Positions 11,601-22,084 of a stretch of DNA of 64,000 nucleotides are shown piece after piece. The stretch comes from Hypomyces perniciosus. Its lineage: Eukaryota; Ascomycota; Sordariomycetes; Hypocreales; Hypocreaceae. Position 1 is the first letter of the stretch, and each line of letters starts with the position of its first letter. A program made the position numbers and the translations under genes. The stretch is taken from positions 682,001 to 746,000 of the forward strand of contig SPDT01000010.1 in NCBI GenBank assembly GCA_008477525.1, written 5' to 3'. A model generated the notes under the pieces. That model was given only the letters and a program-made list of their open reading frames with translations, had not been told where the DNA came from and ran no database searches.

Positions 11601-14600
11601 TACGCTCCATCGCGAAAAAGTCCCTACGAGTACATAGGTAGGCACATGCGAACACTCACTTGTATCCTCGGCTTTTGGCCGAGAAGGTTTTCGCAACGTC
11701 GCAGAACCTTACTCGTACAGCCGTCTGCGAAAGCTCCTAATAGCCAATTATAGGTAACCACCTCTTTAGATACTACTACTCGTTCCATGTGATTTTGGAG
11801 GCCAGACGGCTGACCTGCCACATAGAGGACAGTGTGCCAAGAGCCGTGTGCGATGCACCAAGACCGGTACCTGCTTCGTACGCACCATGGTTATGAAGTC
11901 CTGGAGAACGCATGTATTACAAACGTGCACGCCTCGAAAGAGTGGACATGCGACCAACGGTTTGCAGAACCTTGGTATTGGTTCAACTCTGATCGTGGTG
12001 ATTTGCCAGAGTGTCACATTGACACGCTGCTTCCCACGCGGGGGACATGTCGGTGCCAAAAACATAACAAAAAGACATGCATGCATGAGTACGGAATTGG
12101 TATGTAGTACTTCGCACTCCATGCCTAGTTATGCCCTGTCGCATCCGGTACAGGGACCTGACTCCCGGCCTGATGATAGGCCTCCATTACGACGCTTTGG
12201 TGAGATGCAGATCCCCGGCCTGCAAAGCATTTCAAGCCCCTTGTCAAACGGGAGCCCCGAGATCAACATTTTTTGCAAACTCCATTCAGCTGCGTGCATC
12301 GTACGTCTAATACACAAGTGCTGATCACGGAGTACCATTCAACGCAGGTGTCTTACCAGTCACGCCGACGAACCAAACTATCCACGAGTTCTTGGTAAGC
12401 CATAATTTTTTAGTATCCAAGTGCATTGATGATGGGCAGTTCTAGGCTTTGGTCAAAGTTGATATCTATCAACGCCTCCGCCGCACCGTCCACGGTTACT
12501 AGTGCTACGCCCTAATTACAGGCCTGCCAGTTCCTGGCCAGCCGGCGGCCGAGGTGCTTATGGCCGGTATTGGTGCAGACGTGCCTACAAGTAAGCATCT
12601 GGCCATGCCCTTGCCTGGTCTTGTTGAGACCGGGGGCCGTTATGGCCTGATTTGGTGTTGAGCCGCAGAAGCCCCGCGATGGTGTGTTTTCGCTCCTCGG
12701 CACTTGATGAAAGATATCGTCTGGATATGGCTTTGGCTATTGCCAAAGGATGCGCTTCCTTGTACTCTGTACGGAGTAACTAACTACGGTATTAATGCGA
12801 TTGCTTATGAGTCGTGTAATTCACGTCGAATACACTCTTGCCGTGTTGGAGGAGGAGAGCAAACCAGTTAATATGAGTGAGAGTCCGAGTCGCTGTCCAG
12901 ATGCGGTTGAAAGAGATGCTGGTGGAGCCCAAGCGGTACACCAAAGGTCCCGAAATTCGAGCGACAGCTAAGCTCACACGCACACTGTCCCCTTGCGCGA
13001 ATAGCATGCGATATGGTAGGGAGTATGTGCATACGGTCAAGCACGGGTAATAGAGTATGAGGTGTGTCTGTTCTTCTGGGTCCTTTGTTGACTTGACCAA
13101 GGCTGCGATGACAAACTGGAAGGAGAAGATCTCTCTGACATCGAACTCCAAGAAGCCAGTTTTACACTTGATAGACGCCTCAAGCGCCTTAGACAGGTAC
13201 TATCACCAACAACCGCTGTGTACCTACATAATGTAGCAGTCACATTGAAACCTCACATCCTTGCCGTTTACTGTTTGCTATGGAGTACTACGGAGCTCTC
13301 CGGAGGACTCACCCACCCACTGCCTTGGCAAGGAGGTTATGTAAAACCGGTACGCTGATCGAGAGACAAGTGGTATGCGGTCCAGCAGATTAATCATCCA
13401 CTTGTTTGAATAAACCCAACGACCCATTTACTATTTGGATGTTTTTTTCGGGGGAAAGCGAAGGTGATTAACGTTGGCCGTTGTTACAGTGCTGCCGAGC
13501 CACGAGCCCGATCTACCATGGGATCGAGGGTGGTATCCAGTCGACCGTCCGAAGGATGCATGTGCTCTTACCTTGTCACGCGTCTTTTAATTGATTGGGC
13601 CCAGTGGCAACCCTTGCTGTATGTTGCAGCACAGATCTGTGTTTGATGCTCGTACCGACATTCGATGCAGAGCAAGTTGCGCCATGCAGCTGTGCTACCA
13701 GCAAGACCACACAAAATGATATAGATACACTCAAGAGTCCATCAACAAGCAGCCCACTGAAGGGTACGATGAGGTCATTGCCGATAGTACCCGCCTCACG
13801 GACTGAGTCTTGTGACTATCCCATGTTTAAACATGAGTGCCCATGCATACATACTGACACATTATCGACTGGGTTGGTAAAACAAAGTGTTGCAGCCCAT
13901 CGAGACGGCTCAACGGAGCCAAATGCACAGCCCTATAATCAAGCATATTATATCTTTGCATACGGAGTACCGAAAGGGCCGAATCACAGACGTGTTCCTC
14001 AGTCATGATTATGACATCATGCATGGAGATGAAACTTTCTACGAGCTACAGACGCACTGGTCAGGGCATTGATGCTATGATTAGCCCGCCTTCGTTACAT
14101 GCGTGTTTGTACTCGTGGAACGGTGCGATATATGTTCTCCTCTCCTCCTTAGGACACGTGCTTCACTTAACACACTTGTTCGAAAAGCGCTCAGGGAGGT
14201 AGCATGTGTCTACAGAACACGAGTGCGTGTTTTACGCTCCACCATCACCATCATACCGGGCGTCTGATTGTGTCGGGCGTCTGATTAGGCATGACCGATA
14301 TTGGAAAGCATCGGATGGCTTCTTGTGGAGTGTACCTAGCTGCGCTCACAAGTTGAATGGATGGATGACCCCAACATTCGAGATTTTGCGGACCAAGTTC
14401 TCACCAGACAGCTCATTACTCATTAGTATCGATTCATAATCACCATGGTCGCCTTTTGCCGGGAACTGTCACTTTGACGTTGGCATTAGCAAGCCCAACG
14501 AAGCCTTGATGAGTATAAGCGATAGCCGAAGCAATTCCCAAACTGGTCATCGAAGACCCTCTCTCCCGCAGATCACATCAAGCCTCACCGTACCATCCGG

Positions 14601-15927
14601 ATACTAGTCCAACTAATACTGCTTCGTATATCTAGCCTCCTTTGGCTTGAGGGAGTTCCTACTGGGCTATTGTAGCATCCCGGGCGCGAGACAGGACTTA
14701 GCTTGAGCCACTACGCCACCGTGTTGTTTTCTGCCGCATTGACGAAGCACGGAGCATCTACTGTAGCAGTTGGGCCCGTGTTAACGTGGTATTCTTGAAG
14801 GACTCCTCGTGCCCGCCCGCGAGATGCGAACCACCGATTCTATGCTTAATGCCGAATGTTCCACATCCTGTCTTTTCCGCACTCTGCCATATGTTAGTTC
14901 CGCCTCGTCATAGTTTACCTCATATTATCAATCTATCCGTAATCCTTCTTACTGTACTCCGTAGATGCTTCAAACCGCCCAGGAGGTTGTGTTTTGTTTG
15001 TTTTGTCACCATCCTGTTTTTCGTGCCTATTATCGGGTCAGGCAACTGCATTCTCCCCCCCCCCCAGACTGTGGCAAAAAAGAAATCGATAGGCGCCGTG
15101 TCATTCCTTCGTTTTTTCCCTCTTCATTTTTTTCTTCCTTTCTCAGTTTCCCGTTTCTGCTCTCACGCACGGGGCGTGTCTCACTTTGGTGCTTGGTCCA
15201 TGCTCATCTTCTCCAAGCAGAGATGGAAAAAGTTCCGCCAAGGCACACGGCTTGTCTTTTAGGACCGACCCCAAAAAAGCTTGGATTATGCACCGGACCG
15301 CCCGAAGAGGAAGGGTGTTTGAGTAAGGAAGTGGTTCTTTTTTTCTTTGGCAATGAGCAGTTAGTGGTGGTGACTGGTTCCCATGTAAGCTTGTAAGCTG
15401 CCCAGAACCGGCGGCATGCGTTAGTATAGTTTAGTTCAGGTGGTCAAGGAGAAGTTGTTCAGGTAGCTGTCTCTGAGCCGGGAGGTTAGGAGTCACTGAC
15501 GGGCGTAGATGAAGTCGGCAAATCTACGATACGAAGGCGATGCCATTGTCAGATAGGATAGAGCAAAGAAGGGTGCTTGGTTATGAGGCAGGTCTTTGTT
15601 TTGCCCAATGAACTCGTTTGCTCCCTGAATCAGACCTGTCATCGGAGATATTGAGTGCTTACTTGGTACGCTAAAAGTCCGAGTGGCGAAGTAATATAAG
15701 CAAGGCTGTACTCCGTAATGCTCCATACGAAGTAATACTAGCAGCAGTAGTAGTAGTATCTATATTCCGTACTCCGTATCGTACTCCGTAAGATGGATGC
15801 TATGTCTATTAATGGTCCGATCCATGTATTTGCAAGCCATTTCCAATCTCCCGGAGATACTGAATTGGGCCTTTTGTTTCCCCCCCATAGCATCATCCAT
15901 CGTATTGATCGTCTTCACCCCACCCAA

Positions 15928-18174
15928 TCACCGAATCACCCAGCGGTCATTGTCCTCATCCGACTCACTGCCTTCAACTTCGTCCTCGGCGTCCATCAGG
16001 GCCATCTGGACAAAGTGCCGGACCCACGCCTCTTGCAGCGGATCGAGCGCATCGTCGTCGTTGGGGGCAGGATGCTGGTCATTCTGCTGCTGCTGGTTTT
16101 CTGCATGGCGCTGAATCTGGTTCGGCCGTCCAAGGCCAGCATCGCCGCCATGCCCGCCTCGTCCAACTGCTGCTGCTGCTCCTCTTGCTCGTCCGCCATC
16201 GCGAGGCCGACGAGCACCCCTACCCCCTCTCGCGCGACCTGCTTGTTGGGCACCAGGATTTCCTCTTGCGTTCAGGGCTTGGCCTGCCCGGTTCTGAGCC
16301 TGGGCTGCTGCTGCTGCTCCTGCGCGTGGTCTATTAGCAGCTTGTCCAGGTTGGTCTGCACCACGACGTCCTCCACGGCCTCGGTTGTTGTTGTTATCCA
16401 TAAGCCGTAGGACAAGGGGAGCTTCTCGAGCGACCTGAACTTGTTCGCCGTGCTCCCTGGCCGCATTATTGTCGTCGGCTTCTGAATCGCTGTTCTCTGC
16501 GCCCTCCCTTTGTAGACCGTTAATCCCCGCTCCTTGGAGCTCAATCCCGGGATCAAGTATTAGAGGAGCAGGCAAATCATCAACAACCCCCTGTCCAACT
16601 CCTGGCTCGACTTCTTCCACCTCCAGCGCCTCGACGGCAGCAGCTCGTAGACCACCAGCAAATCCCAGTCCAACGTCATCACCGTCACCACCTTCCAGCT
16701 CCCATAGACGCATGTAGCACGAGGTGACTTTGCCATCAGGCTGCTGATTGTAGTGTTGATAAGGATTTCCGGGATCCAGCCAGGCCGAACATAGGTAGCA
16801 GAAGTGCGATTGACATCGTGAGCAAATCATGTGGTTGCAGCCGTGAGTCTTTTGCGCAGGAGCATTGCAGGTTGGGCAGGGACTTGTGTGTAGCTTCATA
16901 TACTCGAGAGAGGCCTTCTCCTCCTCCGTAAGCTCGCCGTCGTTGCGCTTAGGTGTGCATCGGGCATACTCGCCGTGCCATGATTGGTAGCATCGACTAC
17001 AGAAGGCGAGTCCGCAATCTTCGCACACAGCCAGGAGATCAGCAGTGTTGAACTGTTCTGCCTTCTTCTTCTTTCCTTTCTCGTCCGCAGCCCCGCCACC
17101 ATCCTCATCGGACTCGGCATCGGACGCCTCTCCAAACTCGAGGCCAGAGGGTTTCTTGTGTTTCTTGGAGCGTGCTGCGCCATTACACCACTGTCGAGGG
17201 CAGTATATGGTGTTCTTGTCCGACTCCAGTTCCGTTTTGTACTTGAGATTCACATAGCGCCTCACCATGTCTTCAGGCAAGCCCATCTGTAGTAACTCAC
17301 TGGGATTGATGAACGTCTTGAACTTCCTCGCCTTGCCCACCTTGGCTGTTGATGCAGCAGATTCACGCTCCTTAGCACAATTAGGGGCTAGACATCGGAC
17401 GGTTGCCAAGTTACCATCTTTGATGGCGTCGTTGTAGAAGTCCTGGAGACACTGCAAGCAGAAGATGTGATCACAGTCAAGCATCTTATGACACTTTGAT
17501 CCCTTCTTGGGGTCTAAGGGGGTGTGTGTGTTAGCACCTTGGAAGATATCCATCTCAACTCAGGGGCTCACCGTACCTAGACAGATCCCACACTGAAATG
17601 TCTCCTTGTCAAATGCCGCTTTCTTGGCCTTGATATCATAGTCGAGCACAGCCAGTTTATGCTCCGGGTTCACTTCGAGAGTACTCTCAGCAGTGATGGC
17701 CCCGAATACGTCATCAGCAGCTCGCTGAACATGGTCGATGTACGCATAGGCAACCAAATCCCGCCCCATCTCCTCCCACAAGCGCGGCCCTTCCTCCTCA
17801 AGGCGAGCAAGAGTCTCAGCCGAGAGCCACTGCGGCGTCGTCGATATTTTGATCAACGGCGCGCATTTTGTGGGATAGCCATCCGGAAGAGTGATGCGTA
17901 GAGAGAGTGGAGGCAGATGAGAGACTTGCAGCGAATCTTCCACAATGACGGGAGCCGTGGATGTCGAGCCCTTTGATAATGCCTGCTTTTGAGCTTCTAC
18001 TTGCTCGGACGAAGCAGCTGGGAAAGTAACCGTCACCGGAGCTGGAGGTTCCACCGGGAGCTCAAGTTCAAAGGTGAAGCCATGGGCATCCGGCCGACGG
18101 AGCTCCGGGTAGATGGCCTCGAGAGTCTCAAGCTCGGTAACACGAGCATCGTCATCGTCGCTTGCAAGATCCAT
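15928..18174 (-). CDS. itt1: RWD-domain RING-IBR-RING (RBR) E3 ubiquitin ligase, Itt1/RNF14-like
   Basis: Two exons, 18174-17577 and 17513-15928, separated by a 63-nt intron inside the first RING; 727 residues. Domains in order: RWD at about 10-170; RING1 with C195, C198, C213, H215, C218 and C221; IBR at about 290-385, split by a charged Asp/Glu/Lys insert at 316-350; and RING2 beginning CPTC at 412. The HGCNHMIC motif holds the expected catalytic cysteine, C425, which accepts ubiquitin as a thioester. The last 270 residues are low-complexity (Arg/Gly/Ala-rich, Gln runs) and end in an acidic tail. RWD-RBR proteins of the Itt1/RNF14 group are linked to translation termination and to stalled-ribosome or crosslink responses; the function here is by family. 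It diverges from the dolichyldiphosphatase gene. Confidence 0.93.
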
Positions 18175-18839
18175 GTGTATTGTACAGCCGGGGCTGGATC
18201 ATATCCGCTTTCAAGGATATCTATGAGAAGAACAAGAAGCCGACAGAATCGTTTAATGAAGCCAATGGAAGAGCTAGTGGCGATTGAATAGATATTTGTG
18301 GTGAAGAGGTTGTAGTATGCTTCGAGTCTGCCAGGGTATCCCTATGCCGACAGATAGCAGGAGGATTGTTAGACAGTATTGGAAGCCACAGGGACCATAT
18401 AATGTAAGCTCATTGGTCTCGAAAAGATGCTTCAGGTAGCATTGATTGCATAGAGTGGTGAAGCCCAGGGTTGAAATGCTGCCAGGAGGTCTCCAAAAGT
18501 CTCCATGAATGACTCTTCACCGGACCAGTGAGGGGAGGCTCAGGGTTCAGGGTTGCGCCACACGCTACTTCGTACTCCATATTCCCAGCGTAAAGCCACA
18601 AGGGGCAATCCGCCAGCATCACATGTCTTGCAGTGCTTCGTCTAACCAGCATCTCTTACATTCGCGGTATCGCGACGACAATAGAACCTCTCAATCCCTC
18701 GCCTGCGCGACTGTCGCAGTGGGTGACTTAGGCTCTATCTTCTCCAGCCGAACGTCGCCTCCAACTCAAAGACCATGCGCCATCCCAGCTGATAGCAAAA
18801 ACATCACCATAATTATCATCACCAATATCAACCGCAACC
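18175..18839. promoter_or_regulatory. Divergent promoter region, RBR ligase / dolichyldiphosphatase
   Basis: A 665-bp spacer between two start codons that face away from each other, so both promoters must lie here. No clear TATA box was seen. The plus-strand leader just before 18840 is rich in ATC and AAC triplets (aatatcaaccgcaacc), typical of fungal 5' leaders. Confidence 0.5.
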
Positions 18840-19604
18840 ATGAGCGACGACCACATCACCTCCCTCGCCTCCCTCTCCGTTACCCACGTCTATTATGCAA
18901 GTACACATCTTCACCCCCGCTCAACCGTCTTTGCTAACAAACTTGGGCCCCAGGACCCGGACGACTACGTCTCCCTCTTCTGCGCCTACCTCGCCCTCCT
19001 CCCCCAAGCCCTCTGCGTCATCTATGCCAGCCTCATCTTTTCCACCCGCGAAGCCGAAATCATCCTCGCCTTCGCCGGCCAACTCGCCTGCGAAGCCCTT
19101 AGCTTCGCTCTCAAGCGCCTCTTCAAAGAAGAACGCCCTCGTCGCACCCACGGCCATGGCTACGGCATGCCCAGCTCGCACGCGCAATTTGTGGCATTCT
19201 GGAGTCTCTCGCTTGCTCTGTTCCTCCTCGTGCGACACAAACCCTCCCAGGGCGCGCCGCTGAAGAGTGGTAGGCCGTGGTCGTTTTTGGAGAGGCTGGC
19301 TGTTAGTCTCGCGGGGGCGGTTGTTGCGACGGCCACGGCGTGGAGTAGGATATATCTTAATTACCATACTCCGAGACAAGTTGCGGCGGGTGTGGCTGCT
19401 GGGCTTTTATTTGCGGTGGCGTGGTTTGTTGCGACGGAGTTATTGCGACGGACGGGTTTGTTGGCATGGGGTATCGGGACACCAATTGCGAGGGCGTTTA
19501 GGATAAGAGATTTGGTGGTTGAGGAAGATATGTGTCAGGCAGGTTGGGAGAAGTGGGAGGAGAGGAGGTTAAATGCGGAAGCTGAGAAGAAAAAGATGAA
19601 GTAG
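18840..19604 (+). CDS. cax4: Dolichyldiphosphatase (dolichyl pyrophosphate phosphatase), PAP2 family
   Basis: Removes a phosphate from dolichyl diphosphate in the ER so the carrier can be reused for N-glycosylation. The frame is open throughout, but a 57-nt in-frame segment (18897-18953) looks like an intron with a GC donor (gcaagt), branch gctaac and acceptor ccccag. Removing it joins HVYY to DPDDYVS, as expected for the family, and gives 235 residues, close to the yeast enzyme. The phosphatase signature is complete: K73-x6-R80-P81, PSSH at 92-95, and S150-R151-x5-H157. Several hydrophobic segments fit a polytopic ER protein. The ATG at 18840 sits in an A-rich leader (aacc before ATG). Keeping the intron would add 19 residues before the first helix. 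Confidence 0.93.
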   Translation: MSDDHITSLASLSVTHVYYASTHLHPRSTVFANKLGPQDPDDYVSLFCAYLALLPQALCVIYASLIFSTREAEIILAFAGQLACEALSFALKRLFKEERPRRTHGHGYGMPSSHAQFVAFWSLSLALFLLVRHKPSQGAPLKSGRPWSFLERLAVSLAGAVVATATAWSRIYLNYHTPRQVAAGVAAGLLFAVAWFVATELLRRTGLLAWGIGTPIARAFRIRDLVVEEDMCQAGWEKWEERRLNAEAEKKKMK

Positions 19605-19981
19605 ATGGGGTCATGTCATTCTCTGACGCCCTGGCTAACTGTACAATCAGATCCTGCTGTTCTCTATTATACACGAGCATCTTCAACAAGGGAAAATACA
19701 AGAAAGTAAGAAAGAAATGAAACTTCATCAAGAAGTAAAGACTGTGTTGACAAGGCAAGCATTGCACCGTTGTGGCGCAAGCTAAGTCGTATAAAACCTC
19801 TAATCTAAAGTGAAAAGAAAAGAATGTGAGAAAGAGAGAAAGGAATAGATGCCGGGGTATCCAGAGAAAGACAGCTTTTGTCGACTACATCCTCCGCTGG
19901 CCATACGAAGGCCGTCTATATGTATGTATCCGCTTCAACGCCTAGAAATCACTGTGAGGTAACCCGAATGAGTCCATCTTC
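19605..19981. other. Convergent 3' spacer
   Basis: A 377-bp region into which the dolichyldiphosphatase (plus) and the seven-helix protein gene (minus) both read. It contains purine-rich sequence on the plus strand (gaaaagaaaagaatgtgag) and no gene. Confidence 0.6.
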
Positions 19982-22084
19982 TTAAATCCACTCTGTTGTC
20001 TCAACCTTGAAGCCGTCTCCCGCGGTGAGTATATCGCCTGAAAACGTCGAATGGCCTGATGCAGCCTTATTGTGCTTTCTCGATGCTATCGGCGTCTTAT
20101 TGGCGTTCGGGTTGTAGACAGTAGGGCTCAATGTAATCTGTGATTCCTCCCCCTCGTCTCTTCTATTGCCTTCCCACTCGGCCGTGAAAGGCATAGGCGG
20201 GTATTGTTTGGTGCCATGGCCATCGATGGTGCTATTGAACCGGGAGGTGGTCGTCGATCTGACAATGCTCAAGGGCTCTACCATCAAGGCTGGATCAACT
20301 GGGGAATCTAGACCCCGAGACCCTCGGCCATAAGTCTCGGAGGCTCTATTGGACGGCTGGAATGAAGACCGGTTTACATCAGCAATGTTCGAAACCCTGA
20401 GCCCAATCTGAACTGTCGCGGAGGAGATTAACGATGAGTCTCGTTGATGTCGGCCACCTGGAGAATGGACCTTGGACGGTGGCACCAGCATGCCTGTTTC
20501 CGACTCGTTGGATACTGTGGCGTTGGTTGTCGGGGTATAGGTTGTCGCAGGAAGAATATCCTTGGGCTTGACACTCAAGGTGCCTCGTCGGTTCGGGAAA
20601 ATACTATAAGACTCTTTGGGAGAGAGCATTTCCCGGGGTGTATATGTAGATGCCTGAGAAGCTTCAGCGATGGTAGAGCCTTCAAGCTCGATTCCGATAG
20701 GTAGAATATCCTCCGTGCTAGATTCGTTCAAGTATGTATCTGCTTGCACTTCGTTCAGGGACCAATTGCTCTGATTCGTCTCCTGTGCAGCAGCTCTAGA
20801 CCTTTTGCTGCCCGCAGGAGATTGAAACAGCCTCGGAAATGAGACCGGTCGCTCCATCTGAGTGTTATAAACGTCGGCGCTAGGTGCCCATATTCGCACG
20901 CTTTCCTCCAACGCTGGCAGTCCATATTCGTCACGGCTCCGTGGACCGATACTCCAACTCTTGTTAAATCGTAGGAAAACGTATAATCCACCGAAGAGGA
21001 TGCCAGATATGTTCCCGGCGGCCAGGGCGACCATTCCCAGGTCATATTGTATGGCAGTGTATGCGAGAGGATCATCAACGGAGATGCTGTAAAAGAATGG
21101 TGCGAGCAGGCCCTTTGTTGCATGTTAACGCCATGTGTAAGTTAGGAATTTGGTTAAACTCACATTCAAAATGGCGCCCAAGACCATGAAGTACACCATT
21201 CTGGAAGCTGCCGCTCTTTCCATTGCCCCAATTGCGGCGTTCTGTCGTAGTCGAATAAAAACAATCAAGGCCCCGGTTAGGAGAATTGAGGCAATGGCTG
21301 TTAAAATAGCAAAGCATGCAAGCCTCCATGTCTGAACGAATAAAAAGAGGGATCCATAGCAGAAGTTTGGTGCTTCAATGATGCGTGTGACTACATATGT
21401 CCCCATCAAGCCTAGAAATACGATAAGAACACACGTGGGAACAATCCACTTGGGTCGTCGTGGGAATGGTCGTGGCCTCAGGGCTTGGAGTGTTGTCTCC
21501 AATCCGAATATGAGTTGGATGTATGGTACAATGAATAGGCCTATGCGAAGTCATGAATAATGAGAAGTTCAAAAATGGTCGTAAAAGCTTACCTGGAAGC
21601 ATGGACTGAGATATCGAAGTGCACCCCAGAATCAAGAGCCCTTCAAGACCCTTGGCCTGAGCAACCTCATAGATAATGCCTTGGGTCACAATGCCAACAC
21701 ATAGGATGAAAGGGAAGACCTCTGCCGTCCCAAAAACGCTTAAAATAGGTGCCCTGACATGGAGTTAGCCACTTTCCCTTACCAAATTCTCAAGACAGCA
21801 CCATACCGAAGTTTAAAGACCGGATCACCCTTGCTTTTCGCCCCTTTGTAGCAATCCCAAAGGATGCCAAGTGCCGTTACCGCAGCCGCCACAATGTTAA
21901 ACCCCGCGAGTACTATAAACGTTGTTCGAACCGATTTGGAGATGGCGAACTTGGCTTCGTTGATAGCAGCCGTTGATGTGTTTGTCGTAAACCGGAACCC
22001 GTCTGCGCCAACTCCCGGCTGCCGAGTCCAAAGCCCACCATCCCGAGTTTCAGGTTCCAACACATTCCAACTATTCGTGTTCAT
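19982..22084 (-). CDS. Seven-transmembrane protein with long cytoplasmic tail, GPCR-like, family unknown
   Basis: Four exons: 22084-21807, 21753-21593, 21540-21164 and 21112-19982. The introns are 53, 52 and 51 nt, all in agreeing phases, and give 648 residues. Hydrophobic segments lie at about 54-76, 94-118, 127-153, 179-197, 219-243, 263-286 and 297-320, so seven helices. The N-terminal ~53 residues carry no signal peptide. The C-terminal ~325 residues are Ser/Thr/Pro-rich and polar, suited to phosphorylation, and end in TTEWI. This layout is that of a G-protein-coupled receptor, but I see no signature of a named fungal class (STE2, STE3, PTH11, cAMP-like), so receptor function is inference. 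Each intron falls in or beside a helix-coding segment. The neighbours give no functional hint. Confidence 0.8.

Larger units (their letters stand above)
5955..15927. other. Ten-kilobase stretch with no convincing gene
   Basis: Between the NDT80-family gene and the RBR ligase I find no reading frame with recognisable protein character on either strand. The left end (about 5955-6400) is presumably the promoter and leader of the NDT80-family gene. The remainder has moderate GC content rather than strong AT richness. It is rich in short elements of the form TACTCCGTA, TACTTCGTA and TACTCGTA (for example near 8491, 9858, 10726, 11213, 12770, 13963, 14955 and 15710-15790) and in microsatellites. 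Long frames such as 7426-8037 or 14786-15262 are translations of repeats or low-complexity DNA. Unannotated non-coding RNA or highly diverged genes remain possible. Confidence 0.5.

Noticed and set aside
14640..14740. Possible tRNA-derived element (ggtggcgtagtggctcaag on the minus strand)
   Set aside because: The start looks like an A box, but no good B box or cloverleaf follows.
14786..15262. 158-codon hydrophobic plus-strand frame
   Set aside because: Pyrimidine-rich DNA gives Phe/Leu/Pro/Ser-rich peptide in any frame; no gene-like start context or splice pattern.
15493..15726. 77-codon minus-strand frame just beyond the RBR ligase
   Set aside because: Some segments look protein-like, but it starts in a TAC-n-GTA cluster, has no recognisable family and no supporting exon; not enough to call.
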